Shown: piece after piece, positions 1 through 11,249 of the stretch
How positions within the stretch are numbered: position 1 is the first letter of the stretch
How the letters are laid out: each line of letters starts with the position of its first letter
Source: Ilyonectria destructans
Taxonomy: Eukaryota > Ascomycota > Sordariomycetes > Hypocreales > Nectriaceae
Assembly: GCA_020740775.1 (NCBI GenBank)
Contig: JAHEWK010000042.1
Span: 62,001-126,000 of the forward strand
Length of the DNA stretch: 64,000 nucleotides
Direction of reading: 5' to 3'
The notes under the pieces: generated by a model
Told to the model about the DNA's origin: nothing
The model's database searches: none
Seen by the model: the letters and a program-made list of their open reading frames with translations, nothing else
Made by a program: the position numbers and the translations under genes

Positions 1-2700
1 AAATTGTACGCCATGGGCTCCCGCCACCCTCCCCCAAACCAGCAGCAGCCTGTCCAGCAGTTTTTCTGCTCCAGCATTCCTATTGGGGCAGCCTGCATGT
101 CGGGATTTGGGTACGCGGTGCCGACAATGCTACCTCGGAGTTCTCTGGTCTCGCAAGGCCTACAAAAAGCTTCTACTTATCAATCGTTTAAATCGATAGA
201 CACAATCGACAAGAGCAAGGACGACCTCCTAAAGTGTACTCCGACCAAATTGAAGAAGTGTAAGTCATTCTCTCGCGCGGTTTTTCGCTAATGACGAGTG
301 GCTAATAAATCCACAGTCAAGTGGTATGATCTGAAATCATCGAAATGAGGGCACTCGGGAAAGCCATGTGGGAAGAGCAAGTGTAAGCTGTTGTTAGCAC
401 TTGAGTATAATTTCATTCTCAGAGGGCACTGCTCAATGTCCATGGTGTTCTATACTCCTGCAAAAACTGCCTGCTGCACTGGTGAAAGTCGTGGACGACA
501 GTGATGCCTTTGTTCGCCACACATCTTGATACACAGTGTGAATATACATGAGAGCACGTGGATTTCCATCGCGAAAGTCTTACTCGTAGAATGTATATGG
601 CTGACGTTAGCCAGAATAGTAATACGTCCAGAAATAGGCGGTCGATGCCCCGAGGAGCTGAGAAAATCATGCGTCATAGACATTGATCGATGCTTCAGAC
701 CGAATCCGGGCGCTTATGCCGTTGTTTAAAAAAAATTCGTTCCCGCTGGTGATGATGTTTTTCCTCGGCGGATTGGCACTGCCTCCGAAGTGGGCGACTA
801 CGTGGCAGTGACGGCACTAATGCACGCTGCTGACGCCCCGCATCGAGGTAAGGTAGTGTCTCCTTTAGTCTGTTCTACTTAGCACCTGCAACCGAGGTAT
901 TATTTCGACAGTGTTCGAGGGCAGGCCGCTTAGACGACATAACACTTATGAAAAGTAGATAGTGCGCTGCCGTACCCTAAAAGTGGGTATGTACTACTGC
1001 AAACTCTTCAGGGCCCCGTCAAGGTACATGTCAGCCATGGCTTTCCTCGCAGCCCGCCGCTGCCCCTCTTCGTCGCACACAGTATTGACAGTTGGGTTAG
1101 TCAGTCCGACAGTCACCTGTCCCACCAGCACCAGGGCCATCGCGAGTCTCTGGTGACCAAGGCTGTTGTGCCCGCCAACTTGATGGTGTCAAGTTCAACC
1201 ATTCGGTCTGTGGTGCCATGATGTAGGTCAGGGTCTCGAATGAAGCCCTCAACTAAAGACTATTGTTCAGGAGCCAGGTTTCATATTATCGCATACGTGC
1301 GGTCGTAGTGTACAGAGAGTATTGATCATTTTTAGCTGACGATTACTGACAGAATGTGTTTCGCGTTCTTGCGACGCCCCCTCCAGGCGTGGGAGTACAT
1401 GAACGCTGTGGCAGCCAAGTCCCTGCTGCTCCACTCTTACACGCCCGGAGATGTGACCAACGACGAAGAGGTTTCTGGTCCTGTTACATCCTAGAGATTT
1501 GGGTCTCCTCTTGAACTCGGGCTCTACCTTGCCAGCGATTATCCGGCCGAAGTACCCGCATATTCCTAGTCAGGAATCTCTCACACCGAGCCATCGACGA
1601 CGCTACCGGACATATACGACACTTACCCCTCACCTCGGAAGAAGAAACTATGTGGCCTCTATTTCTTGGCCTACATATCTATGCGCTCTCTAGGCGATTC
1701 TATTATTAGCTATATCCCCGCGGCGCCGGGACGGAGCTTAATCTAGGACGCTCCCCGGCCGTTGTGCGCGAGCTGGATTAACGTTAAGCCATCTGGAATT
1801 AGGCGGGTGAGGCTCGAGCGAGGAAAACCGTGGGTCATGGATATTGTTCGCTTAGCGCTGATAGCGGCACCCAGATGGCTACTATGTAAATATTCAATCA
1901 GGCCTTCAGAACGTACTCGGACCCCAATGGCCGTTGTTTGAACGTTGTGTTCTCGCTGGCGGTGATATGCTTCCCCAGGTAGTTCCACTGTCTCAGCGAG
2001 CCTGGCCTCCGGCGATCTGCAGTGGGTGGATAGGGCGATCAGGTGCTTAAAGACGCTAATGCACACCGCTACGCTAATGCACACCGCTGAGCTTATCGAC
2101 GCTAATGCACACTGCTGACACGCACCACCTCCCGGGAGTGCAACTTGTTTCTACTGGGCTGTTGTTGTTGTTGTTGATTAATTACCGTCATGAAGACATC
2201 TACTTGAGATATCTACAGAATCCCCAAGGGGGCAAGATGACGTGCTAGGCTGGTGTCAACAGCTGAAGAAACCTAAGTACAGTAACCCGAGGCCGGAGCT
2301 ATAGGCCAAGCAGGCCCATAGCTCGGACCTGCATTCCGCATCCCGTATAATCCACATACGAGCTGAGATTGCAATCCTTCTTCCTCTTCCATCTAGCAAT
2401 TAAGCAGCCCTATTTGACTTATTATTTCGAGCCCAGTATCCGTCAGCGGATTGTCAGGGCGGGTGTCAGCATACCCATATTTATTAACCAGCTTGAAATT
2501 CTCCAGTATTCCTATTCCTGCCTGCCGGCATTCAAAACCTCCAGAAATCGAGATCCGTATAATAGGAAAAACTGCAGATGGGAAAACCTCGCGGGAGCTA
2601 AGAGGGAAAAACCACTGCAGCTAGCATCCATTGATCAGGGCCATCAAGCCAGAACCCTGATGCCTACAAGTAGCCCGATTCTGTGACTTCTTGTAGACCT
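1..2700. other. Gene-free degenerate region
   Basis: No open frame here resembles a known protein. What can be seen is a (GTT)5 microsatellite near 2161-2175 and three closely spaced copies of a GCTAATGCAC-type motif near 2055, 2073 and 2101, a motif that recurs elsewhere in this window. The stretch 2250-2690 looks like decayed retroelement sequence, but no LTR or coding domain could be assigned. Confidence 0.5.
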
Positions 2701-2762
2701 GGATTAACAGCCAAGATCCGTAGATCCAGGCATCTAAGACCCAGAGGTCATAGTAGCCTAGG

Positions 2763-2998
2763 CCCGGAGGCCGAGGCAGGTGCTAAGACGCGGTGGCCTT
2801 ATGCACCTAAGTGCCGAGACGCAGAGGTCAGGGCAGCTTAGACCCGGAGGTCTAAGCAGATGCTAAGACGCGGTGGCCTTGCACACCTAGGTGCCGAGGC
2901 CCGGAGGCCAAGGCAGCTCAGGCCCGGAGGCCTAAGCAGGTACTAAGACGTGGTGGCCTTATATACCTAAGTGCCGAGTCGTAGAGATCAGGGCAAAG
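2763..2998. repeat. Three tandem copies of an 80-bp unit
   Basis: CCCGGAGG begins at 2763, 2843 and 2923, giving an exact 80-bp period. Each unit holds the segment CTAAGACGCGGTGGCCTT and a second, related half (GTGCCGAG then GGAGG or AGAGGTC), so the 80-bp unit itself looks like a diverged doublet of about 40 bp. The third copy carries changes such as CGCGG to CGTGG, compatible with C-to-T decay. No coding function is visible. Confidence 0.8.
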
Positions 2999-3639
2999 GT
3001 CGACGCCCACCTAGATTGAAGCTGGTGTCGTGATTGCTGTTGGCTGCAATAGCTATACTTGCTGCGAGGTCTGAACCAGCATTACAGCATGTAAAATACT
3101 TCGAACACCCATTAAGTTGCCAAAGCAAGGGACTTAACGGCTGAATATCCAGCCCGAAGGGTAAATACCGTATACCTGCTATTAAATTCTCCTGGGGGAA
3201 CCCCCTAGAACCCCCCTTTCAACTGCGGCGATAACCAGCTGTTAAACCACTTCAAACCTGTAGTCAGGGAGTTGACTGATAGATATAGGGTTCCCTTTAC
3301 CACTTCCTGACAGGCCCAATCAACTATATACCGTATACTGAATTTCCCCTTTCCCTGTAGCTTATAGGAAAACGTCATTTAGTCAATGTAGCGTGGTGGA
3401 TACGGCGGATCGGTCAGCTGTTGAGCCTGACGGCGTTATTGGTCAGCAAGGCGCATCTTCATCCCTGCCCTATAGTTAGCCACAAACGCAGTACGTAGGA
3501 AACGCAGGCGTATAAACCTTCTGTGGGCGTGTGGTTATAGAGGCTCTGGCAGTTGAAAGGCGCCTTAAGGAGTAGGCCTTGCAGTAAGGTAACTCGTGAG
3601 ACGGCAACATAACTAATACCGGCCTGGAAGTTGCATATA

Positions 3640-4075
3640 GTAAGGTCAGTAACTATCTGATCCTTCGTTAGGCTCTGGTATTTATAAATAATAATAGTAA
3701 ATACTATAATTAAGAGAAACTGCATATAAGTACAGATCTTATTGCCTACTAGAAAATCATGTGTAACTGGAAGGATAGATATGATTTTCCTATTCTTATT
3801 TATTATTAGGTATAACAGCCTATTATAGCTATTAAAATCTACTATAATAACTGCTAGGGGTTCTTCCTATAAATTAGTGCCTTTATTCCAGGTGATATTA
3901 TATATAGTACCCTAGGCACTGTTAACTAGGCCAGCTAGCTGCTATAGATTAGTTGTAAGTATCACCCTAGCGCCTTTAGTAATAGGGAATCTATTAGATA
4001 GGTTGCCAGTATTATTACTTAGTGCCTGCTCTATACTATTACTCTAATTTTTTGCCTCTATCTATACTGCTGGGT
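3640..4075. other. AT-rich block with RIP-like composition
   Basis: TpA steps dominate (for example TATTATAGCTATTAAAATC and ATTATTACTTAGTGCCTG), unlike the GC-balanced flanks. This is what repeat-induced point mutation leaves on a former multicopy element in ascomycetes. The ancestral element cannot be identified. No gene is supported between 3000 and 4118. Confidence 0.5.
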
Positions 4076-4118
4076 CGTTAATGTTGAATTGGAGGCATGG
4101 AATATCAGGGCTCCATGG

Positions 4119-4426
4119 TGTTACGTGTGGAATCGGGAGGCCTTCGGGCCCGAGTCGGCGGGGGCTCGCCGAGCCCTCGGCCGGTCAGGAAAGGCAGTAA
4201 TCTCAGGGCCCCACTTATAGGCCCGGGGCTGTAACGGGCTGTGCCCGTAGGTGGCCTCGGGAACCCTCGGCCTTTCGTGGCCCACTTTTACCTTTAAGCC
4301 ACCATGACGAGTATATTTATGGATGGACCTCCTCTACTCTCTTTCTCTTCTTCTTCTTTCCTTAAGTTTGGTATACTCTGTAGAGTGGCCTGGCTAGTTG
4401 CAATACACTACCTTGAGACCGTTACA
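4119..4426 (+). repeat. Possible solo LTR
   Basis: The segment starts TGTTACG and ends CCGTTACA, the TG...CA inverted ends expected of an LTR, and is about 308 bp long, a normal size for a fungal Gypsy LTR. Its GC-rich interior (GCCTTCGGGCCCGAG, GGCCTCGGGAACCCTCGG) differs sharply from the AT-rich block just upstream. Flanking pentamers do not match, and no primer-binding site or second LTR was found, so this could be a chance boundary. Confidence 0.3.
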
Positions 4427-4834
4427 ATACTTCCAGCAGCAAATACAACTATATATCTTATTATTATTCAGAGCAGTATAGAACTCCCGCATAAGAGCCT
4501 AATCCTCCTCACTAAGGGCAGGCAAGTTAAGGTCCCCTGTAAAAGGTAGATCAACAATCTGATTAAACTGTCGCTCTTGAGTATGTGCACCTTAATATAT
4601 ATAGCGGCCGCAATAATAATTCTGTGGCAGTGATGAAGGAGTGGTAGGGAACGATTCCTATGGTATAGGCGTGCCTAGTATAATAGGAGCTGTTGGAAGA
4701 GTGCCTTGAGGAATTGGCGTTTGAGGAATCGGCGTGCTCAGAATTACTGTTGGCAGGCTAAGGGTAGGAGGGACAGGGGAAGGTCCCTCTACTGCACTTA
4801 GGGTCGATGGCCCCAGCAGAGGTCTAGGCAGTCC

Positions 4835-5173
4835 CTAGAGTGCGGGCGCCAGGCCACAGAATAAGGCAGGTGTGGCAGGACGTTGTAAGCTGTGCATAGA
4901 TGCAGGCGTTGGCGCAGCCCGCCTTGGAGGCGTCAGGTTAGCTAGAGAATCGGTCCTTTTCGTGGCTCGGCGTGGCGATAGCCTCAAGGCGATATTCCGC
5001 ATGGCGGCAACGGCGGCTCGGGATCCGGCTTCCCGTTCCCTTCGGCGTGCCCTGCAGCTAGCACACTCTCCTGTAAGCTTCGCAGGGTCCTTGATGCTTC
5101 GAAATTCGACTTCAGGCAGGTCTTTCTTGTAGGTACGGTAGTTCCGGACCGCCTGGTGTATATCATCCTCCAT
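4835..5173 (-). CDS. Unrecognised small basic ORF next to the MULE insertion
   Basis: A 112-residue frame on the minus strand starts MEDDIHQAVRNYRTYKK. It has a short Cys pair (GECASCRARRRERE) and is rich in Arg, Ala and Pro. Beyond the stop the same frame reads on as a Pro-rich sequence, so the original protein may have been longer and cut by a mutated codon. The ATG lies only 5 bp inside the MULE target-site duplication, so the transposon separated this frame from its upstream sequence. I do not recognise the family. It may be a remnant of a retroelement gag-like protein or a host gene. Confidence 0.3.
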   Translation of the reverse strand: MEDDIHQAVRNYRTYKKDLPEVEFRSIKDPAKLTGECASCRARRREREAGSRAAVAAMRNIALRLSPRRATKRTDSLANLTPPRRAAPTPASMHSLQRPATPALFCGLAPAL

Positions 5174-5186
5174 CTGACTGTATATA

Positions 5187-5229
5187 GAGTCGTGCTATTC
5201 ATATAACCCCTTATTGCCAGTTGAATAAC
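5187..5229 (+). repeat. MULE left terminal inverted repeat
   Basis: 43 bp, the perfect reverse complement of 7986-8028. It is preceded by the TGTATATA duplication at 5179-5186. Confidence 0.93.
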
Positions 5230-5334
5230 TATCACGTGAGAATTCGCTATTTCGCTTAGATTTCCTTACCTTCTCCTTTCCACATCAAAATTACTATGAC
5301 AGCAAGAGGCGCCCTGGAATCATAGGAAAATCCC

Positions 5335-7848
5335 TCACAGCCTGACCACAATCTCATCTCGTAGGGACGACTGAGTAGCTGGAATGAAGCTATTGCCAGA
5401 CGGCGTTGGTGTTGCCGAGGGCCTCGAGCTAGCCTGCGTTCTCCTTCCTTGTCTGCTTCCTGTTTTCTTCATGCGTGGTCTTGTACTAGCTTGTGATCGA
5501 GTCGAGGACCGCGTTGAAGGTCGCGTTGAGGCCTGTGTCTGTGATGGTGTTGAGGCTCGTGATGGTGATGATTCTAACTCAATCTCGGCTTGTGTGCGGT
5601 CCCGGCGGATGCTTGCAGTCATCCGCCGTACGTTATTAGGGCTGTCAACCCTACCCATTATCCTCGAAGCTGATGATGATGGAGTCGGTGATTGTGATGA
5701 TGCTGATGATGCGGTTGTGGTGTTGTCATCGCCATACAGAGACCGTAGATTCGAAGGAACTGTAGTCTTCTTATTCATCGTAGCACGGGGTCGGCCGCGG
5801 AGGCTTTGAGCAACATAGGGGTCTCGGATTCGAAGGAGTGGCTGTTCGAAGTCCTAGGGGGTGGAAATTAGCGAAATTCACATACAAAGAAGCAGGTTTC
5901 TCACTAGATGCTTCTCAAGCCACCAGCGCGGATGAATATCCTGCTTTTGGATGCTCTCATCAGCCTCGAGCCGCCCTAGGATCTGATGAGCACATGGAAG
6001 GGCAAATTGCTGCGTGAACTTGCCCGTACACACAGACAGAGGCTTCGGGCGTGGGTTCTTTTCAGTGTGATGTGCCGCTATCGCAAGACGGGCTTGGTGA
6101 GCCATTAGGTCAACAGCAACATAAGAAACCTGGGTATTGATATCACGAAGCCATTCGCGATGGAGGAATTTAGTCCGGATACGCATATTCATATCCGCAG
6201 CCCGTTGAATATAGTCTCGCTTCTTCTTTTCAAGCATCTGTTCGAGGGATTGATGAAGGGCAAGAAGATCGCCTGTGCCGGTCACTAGGAATGACTTCAC
6301 ATCTTTATGTGCAGTCTCTGTAGGGCTGTTAACCCTCTGGCCAAAATTGCGATAGTTATCAATATAACACTTCGCCCATTGAAGCCGCCAGGCCATGTAT
6401 TCCTTAGAGATGTAACTAAGGATACGGTGTTGAAGAGGATATGTGTCATTAAGCCTCTTCCATTGAGCTTCAAATTCGGCTTCCACAGGGGCATAGATGA
6501 CACGTTTCCATGCCTCAAACATCCCTTCGCGGCTATGTGTATCATCGAGGGGCAACGAGGGCTGTGATGCTAGGCGTTCGAGGTCAGGTTCGTATTCTCG
6601 TGGGGCATTGAGGGATGATATGATCGTATTCGCGGTCTCTAAGGCATCGTCGGCTTCAGAGCTGTCGGCTTCAAGGTCTTCGAGGTCATCGAGGTCATCG
6701 GAATTCCACCGTGATCTAATCTTTGCCTTCACATTAGCATTAATATGCCAGACGCATAGTTGCTGCTGTGCAGCTGGGAAAACCTGATTGAGGGCGTTCT
6801 TGAGAGCCTTTTCTTTATCTGTGATGACCACAGAAGGGGTCGGAAGATGAAGCTCTCGCCGGCATGTATCGAGCTGCTGACAGAGCCAAAGATAGGCCTC
6901 TTCCTTCTCATTGTTGATAAGGCCAAATGCGAAGTTAACTACAGACCGCTGGTCTGACATCCCGGTCACCTGGAAGAAGGGCATCTTGAAGCGGTTGGTC
7001 TTGTATGTATTATCAAGACCAAGAACCTCAGGGAAACGCTTCCATTGAGTCTCACACCAGGGATAAGTCCAAAGGACTGCCTGAACGCGGTTCTCATCGT
7101 CATCTTCATATTTGATGAAATGCCGCAGACCATGTGACCGTAGGATAGAGATCCAGGACTGGGTTGCGGTCAGGCCACCGAGAGCCTGTTGCCGGAGGCG
7201 TTGACGGTCATTGTAGATGTCTTTTTGCGTAAAATAGCTTGGTGTTGGTGTTGAAAGGCGAAGGATTTCACCCATTTCCCGGGCAGGAAGAGAATTTATC
7301 TGAACGAGTGACTGCGCGAGGGCGCGCTGTGCTTGAGTCCTTCTTCGATGGACGAGGTGAACAGAGGGGTCATAAGAGGCAGGGTGGTTATGACAGCCCT
7401 TGGGTTGATAGACCCAAAGATTGTTCGTGGCCGAGCTAGATTTCGCTGTGATCTTGAACGGGCAGTCGATTTTCCTCTTCTTCGGCTGTCGAAGCCCTGT
7501 AGACCGAGGCCCTCGCGAAGCCGGGCCGCGATCGCAGCCAAGGGAGACATATCGTAGTTGTGGGGTTCCGGTGGCATCTGGCTTCTTCGTGGCAGCCGTC
7601 TTGATGAGGGCAGCGCCCTTGTTGAGATAGAAGTCTTGAAGGAAGGCAAAGAGGTCATCGAATGTATCAAAAGTCGGCGATTCGGGCGGCGGAGGGATTT
7701 GTGTTGAGGGATTTTCTGCTGTGCTTAGGGGCGAAGGCTCCTCGTCTGTGAAGGGGTCGATCTCGCTCTGTGATGCGTTGGAAAATTCGTCAATCGTCAT
7801 AAAATTGGGATCATCAATAAAGAGAGACTCATTTTCACGATCCATCAT
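5335..7848 (-). CDS. MULE transposase, two exons
   Basis: Exon 1 is 7848-5905 and exon 2 is 5853-5335. The 51-nt phase-0 intron has donor GTGAGA, a CTAAT-like branch site and acceptor CTAG. The joined product is about 820 aa. In order it shows an acidic N-terminus, a FAR1-like CCHH zinc finger (GCDRG, CPFKI, GCHNHPAS), the MULE DDE domain (first Asp in LGLDNTYKT, second in VVITDKEKAL, then LCVWHINANVK), and a SWIM zinc finger (CTGKF...LPCAHQI). Exon 2 restores the expected LLRIRDP segment and ends in a Ser/Thr/Arg-rich tail. Without splicing, a TGA and a TAG interrupt the frame, so the intron is needed. The protein would bind the inverted ends and cut and paste the element. No disabling change is visible. 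Confidence 0.9.
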
Positions 7849-7985
7849 GAAAAAACGATTGAAATCGGGGTATTGGTGGCGTTGTAGAGGAGTGTTATGA
7901 TCGCGATAGACAGTATGATGTAAAGGGGGAGGAAATCGGGCTGCGGAAGGATTTTCCTGATCATGTGATGCCGCACGTGCGAAAA

Positions 7986-8028
7986 GTTATTCAACTGGCA
8001 ATAAGGGGTTATATGAATAGCACGACTC
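7986..8028 (-). repeat. MULE right terminal inverted repeat
   Basis: The perfect reverse complement of 5187-5229. It is followed by TGTATATA at 8029-8036. Confidence 0.93.
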
Positions 8029-8039
8029 TGTATATATAT

Positions 8040-8530
8040 CCACCTTATACCTATCTAGACTGCTAGATATGAGTTGGGCAGGGAGGCTTTGCGACGGCTT
8101 ACGTCCAATACCATGATAGATCTCGATAGAGAGGTTGTCTTTGAGGTAGTTAGATCAGGTCTGAATGATTAGGGAGGAAACTGTACTACTTCCCGAAGGC
8201 AGAGTAACTAAGGAATCTTAAGAGGTAGGCCAGCTGTGGAGGTAATATATGAACCTAGATACCGTTAGCAACCTGATGGGTTTGATTTAATAGATTCGAC
8301 GGAAAGGGAAGCAGCCACCATGTAGGTTAGTGTAAGGAGCAAGGGGCACGGGGCTTATTCAGTCAGAATCGCGCTTAGAAACCCAACATGTTGATTGCAT
8401 TGAAGAAAAGAAGAACCTGAAAGCTCTTGGAGAGCTTGCCAAGCTAGTTACCTAGTCAACGCTCAGGGGTTTGTGGGCCTTCATTTTGGTGGCCGACCAA
8501 TTCGTGCATGAGTTGAGCACAGGCCAGGCT
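8040..8530. other. No gene seen between the MULE and the LINE tail
   Basis: No frame with recognisable similarity. This is host or decayed repeat sequence on the far side of the MULE insertion. Confidence 0.5.
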
Positions 8531-8539
8531 AATTGGCCA

Positions 8540-8641
8540 ATCAGAAGAGGTTTTATGGTCTTCTTTTTGACTGAGTAGAACGCCCTTCGGGCTGAATGAA
8601 GCGTATCCTCCCGGGCGGAATAAATTCATTCATTCATTCAA
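8540..8641 (+). mobile_element. 3' end of a Tad-like LINE
   Basis: The motif CGGGCGGAATAAA is followed by (TTCA/ATTC)n at about 8620-8640. The same CCCGGGCG-AATAAAT signature ends the minus-strand LINE at about 15,310-15,345. A short-tandem tail in place of poly(A) is usual for Tad-clade elements. No coding sequence remains, so this is a strongly 5'-truncated copy. Confidence 0.5.
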
Positions 8642-8785
8642 TCCCCAAACCCAAGGCCCGGCAAGTAGATTGTTTCAGACTGCACGACTGCCACTAGCGA
8701 GTGCCGGTAGAAATTGATTGCGCAGCGGCAAACTGTCACCGAGTAACTGTCACTGAGCAACTGTCGCTCGCTGGATTTTAACTTC

Positions 8786-8990
8786 AATGGCCCCACCTGT
8801 CAGCAACTTGCATTAGCGCCGGGGTAGCGTAAATCTAGGTACGCCCGAATTCAAGCCGACATACGGATACTCCGTCCTGTGCTCACTGGATTGAAGCTGT
8901 CGCAGTCTCGAGGTCGACTCCTGCTCGCCTGGCGTCTGGTTGGAGTGCCAAGATCTGTCCATGTAATCTCATTCTGAGAAATCGGTGGAG
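8786..8990 (+). repeat. Dispersed repeat family, copy 1
   Basis: This segment reads CCCCACCTGTCAGCAACTTG at its start and shares stretches such as CACTGGATTGAAGCTGTC with the reverse complement of 34,100-34,395. The match runs to the GAGAAATCGGTGGA boundary. The copies differ by indels and many transitions. No coding sequence is seen. It may be a non-autonomous (MITE-like) element or one end of a larger unknown transposon. Confidence 0.7.
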
Positions 8991-9039
8991 ATCGTCTTAT
9001 GATAGATATGACGAGGTCCACCCTGGCTGGCCCCGGGGG

Positions 9040-11240
9040 TGGCCACCTCAAATCACACCTTATGAAGCATGGCACAAGGAAGTGCCGGATCTCTTCTATC
9101 TCTGAGTTATCGGCAGCTGAGGCTTTGCAAAAATGCCTTCAACCAAACGGAAGAAGATGGACGATAAGACAATCCCCTGCAGACTCCTCGGCTATCAAGG
9201 GAGCACAAACTACACCTTAGTCGATGATGATGGAAGAATATTCTTTGCGAATAACGTTGTGTTCGATGAGAAATCCCTGCTGAGAAAACGAATTGCATCC
9301 GAGCAACCAATTGATGAACCCAACGCAAAACGGATGGATCTCACACTATTTCTTCCAACTATACCCATTTCTTCCAACTATACCCCTAACCGAAAACATC
9401 AGAACAGATGAAGAGATACAGGCAGCCCCCAACCAATCCTATCTACCGAATCAAGACGAGCCGAGCTTCCATGTGGAACTGGGGACTCCAGAAAGAACAC
9501 AAAGCCCCGACGGTATAGTCGATAAACACCAAGTCCCAATAGAATCAACCAACCGTCATCCCGAACTTCGCTTTCCAGTACGGGAAACTCAAGGACAAAT
9601 GCCATCAAGATACACAGTCCTAGCTCAACAAGACCCAGAAGCTCAACATAACCAATAGCATTTCGCCATAATTGCCATCCATCTGGCAATAATCGCCAAC
9701 AACCTTAAACCGACAGAACCCAAAACCTTTGCCGAAGCAATAAACTCGCCTCATGGCGAACAATAGATGCAAGCCATAATTAACGAAATCGACTCCTTAA
9801 CGAGAAACGACACCTTCATACCAGTGAACCTACCTCCAGGGAAACATACTCTCCAAGGCAAATAGGTGTATAAGCTCAAGCGAGGAAAGGATAGTGAGAT
9901 TACCAGATTCAAAGCTCGCTTCGTTGTCAGAGGCTTCAAACAAGAAGAGGAAATCGACTACTACAAGACATTTGCCTCTGTAGTCAAGCCAATAAGCTAT
10001 AAAATAATCTTTGCTATTGCTGCAGCCCTGGACCTTGAAATAGAATAAATAGATATCAAAACTGCCTTCCTTTACGGTAGTGTCAAAGAAGAAATCTACA
10101 TCACTCAGCCACAGGGTTTCAACGACAAGTCAGACAGAATCTTCCAACTGCAGAAAGCTCTCTACAGTCTTAAACAATCTCCCCGAATCTAATACCAGAC
10201 ATTATCTGATTTTCTGGAAACCCTCAGGTTCAAACCACTCAACGCCGATGTTAGCGTCTTCATCCGTAGCACAACCTACATCGCCGTCTACGTAGATAAT
10301 CTCCTAATCGCTAGTCCCGATAAGGAAGAAATCGCCAAATCAAAGCCGCCTTAAGCAAGAAATTCAAAATAACCGGCCTTAGTCCATATCAGTACTATCT
10401 GGGAATATCCGTCCGGAGAGACAGACGCAACAAGGCCATCTTCCTCTCCCAACGAGCATATATCAAGAAGGTCCTACAGAAATTTGACATAAGGAAGAGC
10501 AAGCCAGTCACAACCCCCCTGAGCACATCAAAATTCCAACCTATCCCAGACGAATACAAAGCGCCTGAAACGACGAAACTATAGTACGCAAAGACAATTG
10601 GCTCACTTATATACGCCATACTTGGCACTCGCCCAGACATCGCATTTGCCGTCTCTCTCTGCAGCCGATATCTAGGAAATCCAACCAACGAACACACCCA
10701 AGCCGTCAAGCGCGTCATAAGGTACTTACAAGGAACAATTAACTTGGAACTCACCTTCAGCAGACCACTTAAACCGTTAATTGGGTACACCGACTCAGAC
10801 TGGGCTGGCGATCACGACACCAGACGATCAACGGCTGGCTATATCTTCAACATCGGCACAGGCGCCATCAGTTGGAACTCCAAACGACAACCAACAGTCG
10901 CACTGTCATCTTGCAAAGCAGAGTACATAGGACAAACACAATACACCAAAGAAGCAATCTGGCTACAAGGGTTGCTACGCAAACTTCTGGCCCAATACAA
11001 ACATAGGGACCTTCAGACAACTATCCTCTATAAGGACAATCAAGGGGCAATTGCAATAGCCAAAAATCCACAGTTCCATGCCAGAACTAAGCACATTGAC
11101 ATTCAATAGCATTACGTTCGAGAACGAATCTCGGATGGAGACGTTGAGCTCCAATATATCCCAACCGAACAACAGATTGCAGATGGACTTACGAAAGCCC
11201 TTCCAAAAGACCGTTTTATCGTGTTTCGCAACGCGCTGGG
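9040..11240 (+). pseudogene. RIP-damaged Ty1/Copia retrotransposon polyprotein fragment
   Basis: Read through stops, the plus strand gives the end of the Copia integrase (TPYEAWHKEVPDL near 9053, PCRLLGYQG near 9180), reverse transcriptase (FKARFVVRGFKQEE, IDIKTAFLYGSVKEEIYITQ, a degraded YVDN box near 10,290), and Copia RNase H (GYTDSDWAGDHDTRRSTAGY, LSSCKAEY near 10,910). At least five in-frame stops (9863, 10,046, 10,190, 10,582, 11,107) fall where family members have Trp or Gln, the change RIP produces. Gag, protease and most of integrase are missing and no 5' LTR was found, so the copy is 5'-truncated at about 9,000. Confidence 0.9.
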
Positions 11241-11249
11241 CCTCTCCAA

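Larger units (their letters stand above)
5187..8028 (-). mobile_element. Apparently intact Mutator-like (MULE) DNA transposon
   Basis: The ends are perfect inverted repeats of 43 bp (5187-5229 and 7986-8028; the outer end reads GAGTCGTGCTATTCATATAA). They are flanked by an 8-bp direct duplication, TGTATATA, at 5179-5186 and 8029-8036. MULEs normally create 8-9 bp duplications, so this fits. One transposase gene on the minus strand fills the interior. Matching ends, target duplication and an open gene indicate a recent, possibly still active copy, comparable in plan to Hop-type MULEs known from Fusarium. Confidence 0.92.

Noticed and set aside
5384..5809. 141-residue plus-strand frame within the MULE
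   Set aside because: Antisense to exon 2 of the transposase, whose Ser/Thr/Arg-rich codons keep it open.
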